DNA of 64,000 nt from RAM1 sp943372515 (lineage in GTDB: Bacteria > Pseudomonadota > Gammaproteobacteria > Burkholderiales > Burkholderiaceae_C): the NCBI GenBank assembly GCA_943372515.1, contig CALRYY010000008.1, forward strand, positions 17,038-81,037. Direction: 5' to 3'. Shown here piece by piece: positions 1-8,352 of this stretch; position 1 is the first letter of the stretch, and each line of letters opens with the position of its first letter. The notes under the pieces were generated by a model that saw only the letters and a list, made by a program, of their open reading frames with translations, did no database searches and had not been told where the DNA came from. The translations under genes and the position numbers were made by a program.

Positions 1-129
1 GCCCGGCACGGCCAGCACCATGCCGATGAGTGCGCAAAACACGATGAGCTGGATCACGCGCGGCTTGGTCAGCGCGTTGAACTGCCGGATGCGCGAGGGC
101 GCCTTGAGGGTATGGGTTGCTGTGCTCAT
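1..129 (-). CDS. ctaB: Protoheme IX farnesyltransferase (heme O synthase), N-terminal fragment
   Basis: Only the first 43 codons are inside the window; the gene continues past position 1. The peptide begins MSTATHTLKAPSRIRQFNAL and contains the TKPR motif followed by a hydrophobic segment, which is the typical start of UbiA-family heme O synthases. The enzyme adds a farnesyl tail to heme B in the inner membrane, giving heme O. That is the substrate of the heme A synthase encoded just upstream. Its ATG overlaps the ctaA stop codon (ATGA), so the two genes are translationally coupled and are the last members of the SURF1-ctaA-ctaB block. Confidence 0.9.
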   Translation of the reverse strand, partial: MSTATHTLKAPSRIRQFNALTKPRVIQLIVFCALIGMVLAVPG

Positions 130-1289
130 GCCGACAGGCTCGATGCATTGAAGTTGGAAGCACTGACAGTATCCGTCGCAAAACGGCTTTCACACAGCGC
201 CCAGGTCAGCACCACGACCAGCGCGGCAGCGCCACCCGTGTGCGACACGGCAGCCACCAGCGGCCAGTCGAGCACCACGTTGGACAGGCCGGTGGCGAAC
301 TGCCACAGCGCCAGCCCAGCGATCCAGCGGGCCTGCGCGCGCAGCGCATGCACATGGCGCAGTCGCCAGGCCAGCAGGCCCAGCAGGGCGAGCACGCCGT
401 AGGCCGCAAGGCGATGGACGTAATGGATGGCCGTCAGCGCACCAAAGCCGATGTGCTCACCGGCAGCCGTCTTGCCCAGCTCGCGCCACAGTGTGAAGCC
501 GTCGTGAAACTCCATGTACGGCCACCAGCTGTTCTGGCACTGCGGGAATTCATTGCAGGCCAGCACGGCGTAATTGGTGCTGACCCAGCCGCCCAGCGCC
601 ACCTGCATCCAGACAGCTGCAAAGGTAGCCATGAGCAGCCAGCGTGTGGGGGCCGACAAAGGCACAGGCGTGGTTTCATGCCAGGCCTGCGCGTACCGCA
701 CGGCCTGCACGCACAGCAACGCCAACAGCGCCAGCCCGCCCAGCAGGTGCAGCGTGACGATGGCGGGAAAGAGCTTCATGGTGACCGTCAGCGCGCCGAA
801 GGCGCCCTGCACACACACCCATACCAGCGTGAGCGTGGGCCACCAGGGGCTCACGGGCACACCACCCTGGTTGCGTCTGCGCTGCAGCCAGGTGGTGACC
901 GCCAGCGTCAGGATCAACACGCCCACGCCGGTGGCCAGGTAGCGGTGGATCATCTCGATCCAGGCCTTGCCGTGGGTTACGGGGCCGGTGGGCATCGCTG
1001 TTTGGGCAGCGGTGATTTCCGCGCGCGCGCCCACCGGGCTGGCATTGCCATAGCAGCCCGGCCAGTCGGGGCAGCCCAGGCCTGAATCGGTCAGGCGGGT
1101 GAAGGCGCCAAACAGTACGAGGTCGAATGTGAGGAACAGCGTGAGCAGCGTGAGCGTGCGCAGGCGCCGCGCAGGCTCGGCATCACGGTTGCGCAGCCAT
1201 ACCCACGCCAGCGGCCCCAGGGCAATCACAACGCCCATCAGCATGAGCCGGGCAGCAGGTGCCAGGTCGTAAAGCGGCTGGGTGTCCAT
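126..1289 (-). CDS. ctaA: Heme A synthase (COX15/CtaA family)
   Basis: A 387-residue polytopic membrane protein that oxidises the methyl group of heme O to give heme A for the aa3 oxidase. Visible hallmarks are an early GAFTRLTDSGLGCPDWPGCYG block with the paired cysteines of type 1 heme A synthases, conserved histidines in several membrane helices (for example EMIHRYLA and HYVHRLAA), and two homologous four-helix halves. An in-frame start eight codons earlier exists. I prefer the ATG at 1289 (MDTQPLYDL) because it overlaps the stop of the upstream gene as TGATG, the usual arrangement in this operon. ctaB follows with an ATGA overlap. Confidence 0.93.
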   Translation of the reverse strand: MDTQPLYDLAPAARLMLMGVVIALGPLAWVWLRNRDAEPARRLRTLTLLTLFLTFDLVLFGAFTRLTDSGLGCPDWPGCYGNASPVGARAEITAAQTAMPTGPVTHGKAWIEMIHRYLATGVGVLILTLAVTTWLQRRRNQGGVPVSPWWPTLTLVWVCVQGAFGALTVTMKLFPAIVTLHLLGGLALLALLCVQAVRYAQAWHETTPVPLSAPTRWLLMATFAAVWMQVALGGWVSTNYAVLACNEFPQCQNSWWPYMEFHDGFTLWRELGKTAAGEHIGFGALTAIHYVHRLAAYGVLALLGLLAWRLRHVHALRAQARWIAGLALWQFATGLSNVVLDWPLVAAVSHTGGAAALVVVLTWALCESRFATDTVSASNFNASSLSA

Positions 1290-2020
1290 CAGGGACGGCC
1301 CGCCTTGTCCCACGACGCGGACGCGCGCATCAGCCGCTCCAGGTCGCGCTTGATCTTCGCGGCAGAGGCTGTGTCTACCGTCGCGTCCAGGTTCACCGCA
1401 GGAAAGCGCAGCATCCAGTTACCCATGGGGTCCACCACATAAAGGTGGTCGCGCAGCTCGCGGCCGGCGGCCGGCGCCAGCCACTGCGCCAGCTGCGCGG
1501 CGTCCACGCGCAGCACGGTGGCCTGCTTGATGGCGGGCAGCAGTCCGGCTTTGACCGGCGCTGCGTCGGGAACCAGCCAGATCCAGTCGAGCCGGTCCTT
1601 GTCCTTGCCCAGGCCTTCGCGCAGCTGGCGTTGCAGGTACAGGTGTTTTTCACAGGTAGCGTCGCAAGCGCCGCCCGCCACACTGACCAGCAGCCACTGG
1701 CCCTTGAGCTGGGGCAGCGTGGACTGTGCGCCGTCCAGTGCGGTGGTGGCCAGCGGGGGGGCGGGCCGCTGCGGATCGATCAGCTCGCCATAGTTGCGTC
1801 GGCCCTCAGGGCGCACCACGTAGTAGGTGAAGTACGAGGCGATGACCGGCGCGGCACAAACCAGCAGCACGGCAATCATCTTCCAGCGGCCCGTGGCCGT
1901 GCGACGTCCATCTGCCGCGACAGCTTCTTGCGGCGCGGGCAGCGAATGCACGGTCAAGCCCAGCGGCTCGTCACGCGATGCGGGCTTTGCGCCAGGGGGC
2001 AATGAATTGGAACCAGACAT
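1289..2020 (-). CDS. Cytochrome c oxidase assembly-linked membrane protein
   Basis: A 243-residue protein starting MSGSNSLPPG. It has one membrane segment near residues 48-66 (MIAVLLVCAAPVIASYFTYY) and a soluble C-terminal domain. The domain contains GGACDATCEKHLY, a CxxxC pair like the copper-binding motif of Sco/thioredoxin-fold proteins, so I infer a thioredoxin-like periplasmic domain. It sits between SURF1 and ctaA, and its start lies 50 bases inside SURF1, so it is probably co-translated with them. In related bacteria this position holds a conserved but poorly characterised oxidase-cluster protein. A copper or thiol role in CuA or CuB assembly is inference. A longer reading from 2110 is possible but would overlap SURF1 further. 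Confidence 0.75.
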   Translation of the reverse strand: MSGSNSLPPGAKPASRDEPLGLTVHSLPAPQEAVAADGRRTATGRWKMIAVLLVCAAPVIASYFTYYVVRPEGRRNYGELIDPQRPAPPLATTALDGAQSTLPQLKGQWLLVSVAGGACDATCEKHLYLQRQLREGLGKDKDRLDWIWLVPDAAPVKAGLLPAIKQATVLRVDAAQLAQWLAPAAGRELRDHLYVVDPMGNWMLRFPAVNLDATVDTASAAKIKRDLERLMRASASWDKAGRP

Positions 2021-2717
2021 AAAGAACGCCCAAGAGGCCGCTAAGACCAAACCATTGAAATGCGTAGCCGTAGTGCTTGCCTGTGCCGGCTGCGGCCTCA
2101 GGCCAGTCACGCTGCAGGCCCTGCGAAGCCTCGCCCAACTGCACGACGGTGAAGGGCCGCAGCATCAGACGGGTTTCTGCGCTGAAAGCGACCAAGTCGA
2201 GATTTTGCCGGATGGCGGAAGACCCCGCAGCCGGCGCGGCACCTGAAAACTCGAAAAGCCGCGGCGGTGACGCTGCGATGCGCCCCTGGATCTGAACCGG
2301 TCCCGCAGGTGTTTCAACTGGGGGCAGGCGCTCGCGGTCCACAAAATTGCGCTGCACCCAGCCGCGCTGCACCACCACCACCGCATCGCTGCCGTCCAGG
2401 GCCAGCGGAGTCAGCACATAAAAGCCGGGCTTGCCGTTCATCTGCCGGTTGTCCAGGTACACGGTGTGGTGCGCGAGCCAGCGGCCTTGCAACTGCACGG
2501 GGCGGTGCAACTGGAGGGTGGCGTTATCGATGGCAGACATGTCTGCATTGCCCAGGGCCGAAAGCGCCTTCTTGGCGTCGGTGGCGGCCTGCAGGGCCTC
2601 TTTCTGGCTGGCCCGCGAAAGCTGCCAGAAACCCAGCGACGAGGCCACGGCCATGGCAGCCACAGCGGCGACGGTCACCAGCCAAAAGCGTGTCGAACGC
2701 AATTGCACCGCAGTCAC
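1971..2717 (-). CDS. SURF1 family cytochrome oxidase biogenesis protein
   Basis: About 248 residues, with an N-terminal membrane helix (FWLVTVAAVAAMAVASSLGFW, residues 10-30) and a C-terminal one (YAFQWFGLSGLLGVLYVWF). This is the two-helix topology of SURF1/Shy1. The conserved LGFWQLSRA, QRGWV and YAFQWF motifs are present. SURF1 helps insert heme A into subunit I of the aa3 oxidase. No ATG lies near the N terminus. I placed the start at the GTG of VTAVQLRSTRF because the reading frame upstream runs into the divergent small membrane protein gene. A second GTG three codons later is an alternative. Only about 15 bases separate it from the divergent gene. Confidence 0.88.
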   Translation of the reverse strand: MTAVQLRSTRFWLVTVAAVAAMAVASSLGFWQLSRASQKEALQAATDAKKALSALGNADMSAIDNATLQLHRPVQLQGRWLAHHTVYLDNRQMNGKPGFYVLTPLALDGSDAVVVVQRGWVQRNFVDRERLPPVETPAGPVQIQGRIAASPPRLFEFSGAAPAAGSSAIRQNLDLVAFSAETRLMLRPFTVVQLGEASQGLQRDWPEAAAGTGKHYGYAFQWFGLSGLLGVLYVWFQFIAPWRKARIA

Positions 2718-2732
2718 GGGATAATCCTTCCC

Positions 2733-2954
2733 ATGACATATCTGGTTGCGTTCGCTTTCATTGCCATTCTGGGCAGTCTCGCATCGGCGCTGTATTTCAT
2801 GCTGAAGGATGGCACAGGCGGCAAGGCCAAGACCAGCAACATGGCCCGTGCCCTGGCACTGCGTGTGGGGTTTTCCATCCTGCTGTTCATCTGTATCCTG
2901 GTGGCGTGGAAGCTGGGCTACATCCAGCCCACGGGCCTGCCAGTGGGCAAGTGA
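2733..2954 (+). CDS. Twin transmembrane protein (DUF2909-like)
   Basis: A 73-residue protein with two hydrophobic helices (residues 2-22 and about 44-62) joined by a short basic loop. Length and layout match DUF2909 proteins, which lie next to SURF1 in many beta- and gammaproteobacteria. The function is not established; the position suggests a minor role in oxidase assembly. It is divergent from SURF1 with a very short gap, so the promoter must lie inside the SURF1 gene or the two promoters overlap. A strong hairpin terminator follows about 30 bases after the stop. Confidence 0.8.
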   Translation: MTYLVAFAFIAILGSLASALYFMLKDGTGGKAKTSNMARALALRVGFSILLFICILVAWKLGYIQPTGLPVGK

Positions 2955-2985
2955 CCGGATAAGTGGCGCTGCAGGGCGCCCCAAC

Positions 2986-3012
2986 AAAAAAAGCGCCTCA
3001 CGGCGCTTTTTT
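2986..3012. terminator. Bidirectional intrinsic terminator
   Basis: An A-tract followed by GCGCC, a TCAC loop, GGCGC and a T-tract forms a hairpin with U-runs on both strands. It lies between the convergent ends of the twin-membrane-protein gene and coxC, so it can stop transcription from both sides. Confidence 0.88.
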
Positions 3013-3026
3013 CGTGGGTGCGGTGC

Positions 3027-3908
3027 TTACAACCAGTAGACCAGCACATACAGGCCGAGCCAGACCACGTCCACAAAGTGCCAGTACCAGGCGGCGCCTT
3101 CAAAGCCGAAATGCCTGTCAGCGGTGAAGTGGCCCTTTTGCAGGCGCAGCGTGATGAACAGCAGCATCAGCATGCCCACGAACACGTGAAAGCCGTGAAA
3201 GCCCGTCAGCATGAAGAAGGTGGAGCCAAAGATGCCCGACGACAGCTTGAGGTTCAGGTCGGTGTAGGCATGGAAGTATTCATAGCCCTGCACGCCCAGG
3301 AAGGTCATGCCCAGCAGCACGGTGATCCACATGAAGGCGATGGTCTTGCCACGCTGGTTTTCACGCAGCGCATGGTGGGCAATGGTCAGCGTCACGCCCG
3401 AGGTCAGCAGCAGCGCAGTGTTGATCGTGGGCAGCCAGAACGGGCCCATGGTCTGGAAGGGCTCGACGATACCGGCAGGCGATGCAGTGGCACCGGCCAC
3501 GACGCTGGGCCACACGGCCTTGAAGTCAGGCCACAGCAGTGCGTTTTCAAGGCTGCCCAGAGCGGGTACGGAGTGCGAGCGTGCCCACCACAACGCGGTG
3601 AAGAAGGCGCCGAAGAACATCACCTCTGAGAAGATGAACCAGCTCATGCTCCAGCGGAAAGACAGGTCTACCTTGTAGCCGTATTGCCCGCCCTCGCTTT
3701 CGCCAACAGCCTGACCAAACCACTGGTAGAGCACAAACAGCCACCAGGCCAGCCCGAAGAACAGCGAATACATGCCCCAGCCGTTACCGTTGATCCACTG
3801 GCCTGCGCCCAGAATCACAAAGAAAAGGCCGATGGCCGCCATGACGGGATGGCGCGAAGGTTGGGGCACGTAGTAATAAGGGGTGGTGCCGTGTGCGGTT
3901 GAACTCAT
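3027..3908 (-). CDS. coxC: Cytochrome c oxidase subunit III (aa3 type)
   Basis: A 293-residue, seven-helix subunit III. Conserved features include SRHPVMAAIG near the N terminus, the FSEVMFFGAFF segment with the conserved glutamate, the GFHGFHVFVG motif, and a C-terminal WYWHFVDVVWL signature. The start at 3908 (MSSTAHGTTPYYYVP) is preceded by AGGAGCTGAA, a good ribosome binding site, so the longer upstream reading was rejected. It is the last gene of the coxB-coxA-cox11-coxC operon, is followed by a terminator, and builds the core oxidase with subunits I and II. Confidence 0.96.
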   Translation of the reverse strand: MSSTAHGTTPYYYVPQPSRHPVMAAIGLFFVILGAGQWINGNGWGMYSLFFGLAWWLFVLYQWFGQAVGESEGGQYGYKVDLSFRWSMSWFIFSEVMFFGAFFTALWWARSHSVPALGSLENALLWPDFKAVWPSVVAGATASPAGIVEPFQTMGPFWLPTINTALLLTSGVTLTIAHHALRENQRGKTIAFMWITVLLGMTFLGVQGYEYFHAYTDLNLKLSSGIFGSTFFMLTGFHGFHVFVGMLMLLFITLRLQKGHFTADRHFGFEGAAWYWHFVDVVWLGLYVLVYWL

Positions 3909-3969
3909 TTCAGCTCCTGACTCTCTCGGATTCTTGGATTCTTGTCTTGGTTTTCGGGGGGCTCGGCGG

Positions 3970-4176
3970 TCACTTGACAACCCAGTTGACCAGCACGATC
4001 AGCCCCACCACAAACAACACCGCAGCGCCTATGCCCACGACGATGATGTGAAAGGGGTTGGCCTGCGCCAGGTCCTGCTTGTATTCACTGTTCTTGCGGA
4101 TACCGACGAATGACCACGCCACGGTCTTGACCGTGCGCAGAAACGAAGGCTTGGCTTGTTGCAGCGGTGTGTTCAT
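3970..4176 (-). CDS. DUF2970 small membrane protein
   Basis: A 68-residue protein with a charged N-terminal half (SFVGIRKNSEYKQDLAQANP) and one C-terminal membrane helix (IIVVGIGAAVLFVVGLIVLV). This matches the DUF2970 family found between cox11 and coxC in betaproteobacteria. Its ATG overlaps the cox11 stop (ATGA), so the two are translationally coupled. The function is unknown; location suggests oxidase assembly or stability. Confidence 0.85.
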   Translation of the reverse strand: MNTPLQQAKPSFLRTVKTVAWSFVGIRKNSEYKQDLAQANPFHIIVVGIGAAVLFVVGLIVLVNWVVK

Positions 4177-4787
4177 GAACCCACCTGTGTCTTCAGCACC
4201 GTCGTCGCATCCGCCGTTGGTGCCGCAGGGGTCTTGCCGCCCACTTCAAAGAACGTGTACGACAGTGTGATGGTCGTGACGTCCTTCGAAAGCTTGGGGT
4301 CGATCACAAAGGCCACCGGCCACTGCTTTTTTTCGCCCGCTTCCAGTGTGTACTGGTTGAAGCAGAAGCATTCGAGCTTGTTGAAATGCGCCGCTGCCTG
4401 GTTGGGCGCGTAGCTTGGGATGGCTTGCGCGGCCATGCGGCGGTTTTGTACGTTCTGGAACTCGTACATGACCGTGGTGAGCTGGCCGGGGTGCACCTGC
4501 ACAGAACGCTGCGCCGGTTTGAACTCCCAGGGGCCGCGCGAGTTGGCGTCAAATTCGACGGTGATGGTGCGGCTGGTGTCAATCTGCGTGTTGGACGGCA
4601 GCTTGACGTCACGCCCCGCCACACCGTTGCCGGGCACCTGGCGCTCGGACAGCGACAGGATATTGATACCCGTCATTTCACAGATGGCCTTGTACAGAGG
4701 CACCAGCGCATAGCCGAAAGCGAACATGCCCGCCGTGACGATGGCGAGCTTGCCCACCATCTTGACGTTTTCGTTGCGGATGCTCAT
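4173..4787 (-). CDS. cox11: Cytochrome c oxidase assembly protein Cox11 (CuB chaperone)
   Basis: A 204-residue membrane-anchored copper chaperone that delivers copper to CuB of subunit I. It has one N-terminal helix (KLAIVTAGMFAFGYALVPLY), the YKAICEMTGI segment that follows it in this family, and the copper-binding CFCF motif in KLECFCFNQ, within an immunoglobulin-like domain. The start MSIRNENVKMVGK is 13 bases downstream of the tiny assembly-protein gene. Also called ctaG in bacteria. Confidence 0.95.
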   Translation of the reverse strand: MSIRNENVKMVGKLAIVTAGMFAFGYALVPLYKAICEMTGINILSLSERQVPGNGVAGRDVKLPSNTQIDTSRTITVEFDANSRGPWEFKPAQRSVQVHPGQLTTVMYEFQNVQNRRMAAQAIPSYAPNQAAAHFNKLECFCFNQYTLEAGEKKQWPVAFVIDPKLSKDVTTITLSYTFFEVGGKTPAAPTADATTVLKTQVGS

Positions 4788-4800
4788 GTGCGAGGCCGGT

Positions 4801-4920
4801 TCAGCGCGAGGTCAGCAAAACCATCTTGACCATGAAGCCGATGAAAAACACGGCCACCACGGACGCCAGGATCAGCGCCATGCGCAGGTTGTTCTTCTTT
4901 TGTTCAGGCGTCATGGCCAT
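4801..4920 (-). CDS. Cytochrome oxidase small assembly protein (39 residues)
   Basis: A short gene translating to MAMTPEQKKNNLRMALILAS followed by a hydrophobic helix and ending KMVLLTSR. It starts four bases after the coxA stop and ends 13 bases before cox11. One basic N-terminal segment plus one membrane helix fits the small assembly proteins seen between coxA and cox11 in Comamonadaceae. The second ATG (MTPEQKK) is an equally good start. Its size makes automated annotation likely to miss it. Confidence 0.78.
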   Translation of the reverse strand: MAMTPEQKKNNLRMALILASVVAVFFIGFMVKMVLLTSR

Positions 4921-4924
4921 GATG

Positions 4925-6544
4925 TCAGCCGATCACCTTGGTGGCGGTAGCGTCCAGCTTGGGAGGGGTCTCAAAGGTATGGAACGGTGCGGGGGAAGGC
5001 ACTTCCCATTCCAGGCCTTCAGCGGCTTCCCAGGGCTTTTGCGCAGCCTTTTCACCCTTGCCGCGCATCGTGGGCACCACGATGAACAGGAAGAAGTAAA
5101 CCTGCGCCAGACCGAAGGCAAATGCACCCACCGAGGCAATCGCGTTGAAGTCAGCGAATTGCATGGGGTAGTCGGCATAGCGGCGCGGCATGCCGGCCAG
5201 GCCCAGGAAGTGCATCGGGAAGAACGTGACGTTGAAGGCGATCAGGCTCCACCAGAAGTGGATCTTGCCGCGCGCTTCGTTGTACATCACACCCGTCCAC
5301 TTGGGCGCCCAGTAGTAGTAGCCCGCAAACAGCGCATACAAGGAGCCGGCTACCAGCACGTAGTGGAAGTGGGCCACCACGTAATAGGTGTCCTGCAGCT
5401 GGATGTCGATCGGCGCCATCGCCAGGATCAGGCCGGTAAAGCCGCCCATGGTGAACACGAAGATAAAACCCACGGCAAACAGCATGGGTGTTTCAAACGT
5501 CATGGAGCCCTGCCACATGGTGGCAATCCAGTTGAAGATCTTCACGGCCGTGGGCACGGCGATCAGCATGGTGGCGTACATGAAGAACAGCTGGCCCGTC
5601 ACCGGCATACCGGTGGTGAACATGTGGTGCGCCCAGACGATGAAGCTCAGGATGGCGATGGAGCTGGTGGCATACACCATGGACGCATAACCGAACAGCT
5701 TCTTGCGGCTGAAGGCCGGCACGATCTGGCTGATGATGCCGAACGCCGGCAAGATCATGATGTACACCTCGGGGTGACCGAAGAACCAGAAAATGTGCTG
5801 GTACATCACCGGGTCGCCGCCACCGGCGGGGTTGAAGAAGCTGGTGCCAAAGTGGCGATCTGTCAGCGTCATGGTGATGGCGCCGGCCAGCACAGGCATC
5901 ACGGCGATCAACAGATAGGCGGTGATCAGCCAGGTCCAGCAGAACATGGGCATCTTCATGAGCGTCATGCCGGGCGCGCGCATGTTCAGGATGGTCACGA
6001 TGATGTTGATCGAACCCATGATCGAGCTGGCACCCAGAATGTGCATGGCAAAAATGCCGGCGTCCATGGAGGGGCCCATTTGCAGCGTCAGCGGTGCATA
6101 CAGCGTCCAGCCGGCTGCCGGTGCGCCTCCGGGCATGAAGAAGCTGCCCGCCAGCATCAGGCCGGCGGGGATCATCAGCCAGAAGCTGAAGTTGTTCATG
6201 CGGGCAAAAGCCATGTCAGCCGCGCCAATCTGCAGCGGGATCATCCAGTTTGCAAAGCCCACGAAGGCCGGCATGATGGCGCCGAACACCATGATCAGGC
6301 CGTGCATGGTGGTCAGCTGGTTGAACAGTTCGGGGTTCACGACCTGCAGGCCGGGCTGGAACAGTTCAGCACGGATCAGCAGCGCCAGGACGCCGCCAAA
6401 CATCAGCATGAAGAACGAGAACAGCAGGTAGAGCGTTCCGATGTCCTTGTGGTTGGTCGCATAGACCCAGCGGCGCCAGCCCGCGGGGGCGTGGTCGTGG
6501 TGATCGTCGTGGGCGTGGTCGTGATGGTCGAGGACTGCACTCAT
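4925..6544 (-). CDS. coxA: Cytochrome c oxidase subunit I (aa3 type)
   Basis: A 539-residue, twelve-helix catalytic subunit that reduces oxygen and pumps protons. It shows all diagnostic residues: the low-spin heme histidine in TMHGLIMVFG, the cross-linked His-Tyr pair in FFGHPEVYI, the CuB histidines in WAHHMFTTG, and the high-spin and low-spin heme ligands in VAHFHYVLV. The N terminus is a histidine/aspartate-rich stretch (HHDHAHDDHHDHAP), common in this clade and possibly metal-binding. It follows coxB by 36 bases and is followed at once by the small assembly gene. Confidence 0.97.
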   Translation of the reverse strand: MSAVLDHHDHAHDDHHDHAPAGWRRWVYATNHKDIGTLYLLFSFFMLMFGGVLALLIRAELFQPGLQVVNPELFNQLTTMHGLIMVFGAIMPAFVGFANWMIPLQIGAADMAFARMNNFSFWLMIPAGLMLAGSFFMPGGAPAAGWTLYAPLTLQMGPSMDAGIFAMHILGASSIMGSINIIVTILNMRAPGMTLMKMPMFCWTWLITAYLLIAVMPVLAGAITMTLTDRHFGTSFFNPAGGGDPVMYQHIFWFFGHPEVYIMILPAFGIISQIVPAFSRKKLFGYASMVYATSSIAILSFIVWAHHMFTTGMPVTGQLFFMYATMLIAVPTAVKIFNWIATMWQGSMTFETPMLFAVGFIFVFTMGGFTGLILAMAPIDIQLQDTYYVVAHFHYVLVAGSLYALFAGYYYWAPKWTGVMYNEARGKIHFWWSLIAFNVTFFPMHFLGLAGMPRRYADYPMQFADFNAIASVGAFAFGLAQVYFFLFIVVPTMRGKGEKAAQKPWEAAEGLEWEVPSPAPFHTFETPPKLDATATKVIG

Positions 6545-6580
6545 CTTGAATTCCTTGATTTTTTCCGTTACGCCTGCGGC

Positions 6581-7771
6581 TTACTTGCCGCGCTGGGCCA
6601 GCACTTCAGCCGGCTGTACGAGTTGGCCTGTCTTGTTGGACCAGGTGTTCTTGGTGTACGTCGTGACAGCCGCAATGTCGGTATCCGACAGCTGCTTCCA
6701 CGAGGGCATGGCGCCATTGTTCTGGCCTTTGAGCAGGACCTGGATTTCCTTGGCATGGTCGGCGTCCAGCACTACAGCCGCGCCGTCCAGGGGCTTGATG
6801 GGACCAGCACCCTTGCCGTTGGCCTGGTGACAGGCGGCGCAGTTGGCGGCATAGACCTTCTCACCGCGCTTCATGATGTCGTCCAGCGTCCAGACCTTGG
6901 TCGGGTCGTCCAGCTTGGCCGCCATCTTTTTCTTCTCTACGTCAACCCATTTGGCGTAGTCCTCTGCCGTCACCACCTTGACGTGGATGGGCATGTAGGC
7001 GTGCTCCTTGCCGCACAGCTCCTGGCACTGGCCGTAGAAGTCGCCGGTCTTCTCGGCACGGAACCAGGTATCCCGCACGAAACCGGGAATGGCGTCCTGC
7101 TTGATGCCAAAGGCCGGCACGGCAAAGGCATGGATCACGTCATTGGCCGTCGTGATGATGCGCACCTTCTTGCCCACGGGCACCACCATCGGGTTGTCGA
7201 CCTTGAGCAGGTAGTTGTCGGGGATGTCGCCCTTGGCGCCGTTATTGGACATCTCGCGATGCGTGCTGTCCAGCGTGGAGACGAACGAGATGCCTTCGCC
7301 TTCGCCCTTGAGGTAGTCGTAACCCCATTTCCACTGGTAGCCGGTGGTCTTGATGGTCAGGTCGGCGTTGGTCGTGTCCTTGGAGGCCACCAGCACCTTG
7401 GTGGCGGGCAGCGCCATCAGGATCACGATGATGAAGGGGACGATGGTCCAGATCACCTCGACCGTCACGGATTCGTGGAAGTTGGCCGGCTTGTGGCCAA
7501 TCGATTTGCGGTGCTTCCAGATCGAATAGAACATGACCGCGAACACGGCAATGAAGATCACCGTGCACAGGATCATCATGAAGTTGTGCAGCCAGTGCTG
7601 CTCTTCGGCGATCCTGGTGATGGGCGGGTGCAGGTTGAGCTGGCGCACCGCGGGGCCGCCGGGCAGGTCGTTGACAGCCCATGCCGCGGTGCTGAACCAG
7701 GCGCCTGTGGCGATGCCCAGGTTCAGCAGCAGTGAAGCCAATTTGCTGGAAATGCTCTTCATCGTGTTCAC
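6581..7771 (-). CDS. coxB: Cytochrome c oxidase subunit II with fused cytochrome c domain
   Basis: A 396-residue subunit II. After an N-terminal signal or helix come two membrane helices (residues about 60-130). A CuA domain follows with the CQELCGKEH..M ligand set, and then a C-terminal class I cytochrome c domain carrying CAACH near residue 310 with the axial methionine in GAMPSWK. This caa3-like fusion lets the subunit accept electrons through its own heme. It is the first gene of the cox operon. A DUF2244 gene lies 24 bases upstream, so the operon promoter may be further up. Confidence 0.96.
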   Translation of the reverse strand: MNTMKSISSKLASLLLNLGIATGAWFSTAAWAVNDLPGGPAVRQLNLHPPITRIAEEQHWLHNFMMILCTVIFIAVFAVMFYSIWKHRKSIGHKPANFHESVTVEVIWTIVPFIIVILMALPATKVLVASKDTTNADLTIKTTGYQWKWGYDYLKGEGEGISFVSTLDSTHREMSNNGAKGDIPDNYLLKVDNPMVVPVGKKVRIITTANDVIHAFAVPAFGIKQDAIPGFVRDTWFRAEKTGDFYGQCQELCGKEHAYMPIHVKVVTAEDYAKWVDVEKKKMAAKLDDPTKVWTLDDIMKRGEKVYAANCAACHQANGKGAGPIKPLDGAAVVLDADHAKEIQVLLKGQNNGAMPSWKQLSDTDIAAVTTYTKNTWSNKTGQLVQPAEVLAQRGK

Positions 7772-7795
7772 TTCTTCATTGCCTCAAATTAACCC

Positions 7796-8272
7796 TCACG
7801 CCGTGCGCAAGGCCATCCGTATCTCTCGCGCCAGCGCCGGACGCAATTCGGGGCGCACATAGCGCCCCACATTCACCGACCGCCCCCGCGCCGACAGCGC
7901 TATCAGGGACCGGTCCCCCGCCGAAGGTTCGACCCGAACCCATTCGCGGTCAAATTCTGCCCGCTCCAGGTGTCCGGCATTTTCAAGCTCGACCACCAGA
8001 TGTTGCCCTGACAGCGAGATCCGCTCGCCATCCGTGGCATGCCGGGAATACACCAGGAATGCCGAGCCCACCGCCATCAGCTCCAGCCACGCAAAGGGAA
8101 GCACCAGCTTTGCCCCCTGAAACCAGAAAAACGTTCCTATGCCCAGCGACACAACGCACAGCGAGGCGTACAGCCAGCCCAGTTGGGCCGGTGTGACCGA
8201 GCAATTGCGTTTCAGGAGCCAGTGGATGTTCTGGCCCGAGACGGTGGCGAAGCGGAGTACGGGATTCGGCAC
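7796..8272 (-). CDS. DUF2244 membrane protein
   Basis: A 158-residue protein with a basic N terminus (HWLLKRNCSVTP), two closely spaced helices (about residues 32-72) and a soluble C-terminal half containing REWVRVE and the RSVNVGRYV block. These are typical DUF2244 features. It lies directly upstream of coxB on the same strand and is commonly found beside cox operons. Function unknown. The 80 bases upstream, to the BioC-like gene, hold no other gene. Confidence 0.8.
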   Translation of the reverse strand: MPNPVLRFATVSGQNIHWLLKRNCSVTPAQLGWLYASLCVVSLGIGTFFWFQGAKLVLPFAWLELMAVGSAFLVYSRHATDGERISLSGQHLVVELENAGHLERAEFDREWVRVEPSAGDRSLIALSARGRSVNVGRYVRPELRPALAREIRMALRTA

Positions 8273-8352
8273 AGTTGACGCTCACAAACTCAACCAACAA
8301 TTGTAGCGCGGGTTTACCCCTGAGCCCGCCCAATGGGGATAGCCACGCCGCG

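Noticed and set aside
4826..7735. A 969-codon open frame on the plus strand opposite coxA and coxB
   Set aside because: It is antisense to two unambiguous oxidase genes, has a composition rich in His, Gly, Gln and Arg typical of a shadow frame in GC-rich DNA, and shows no domain.
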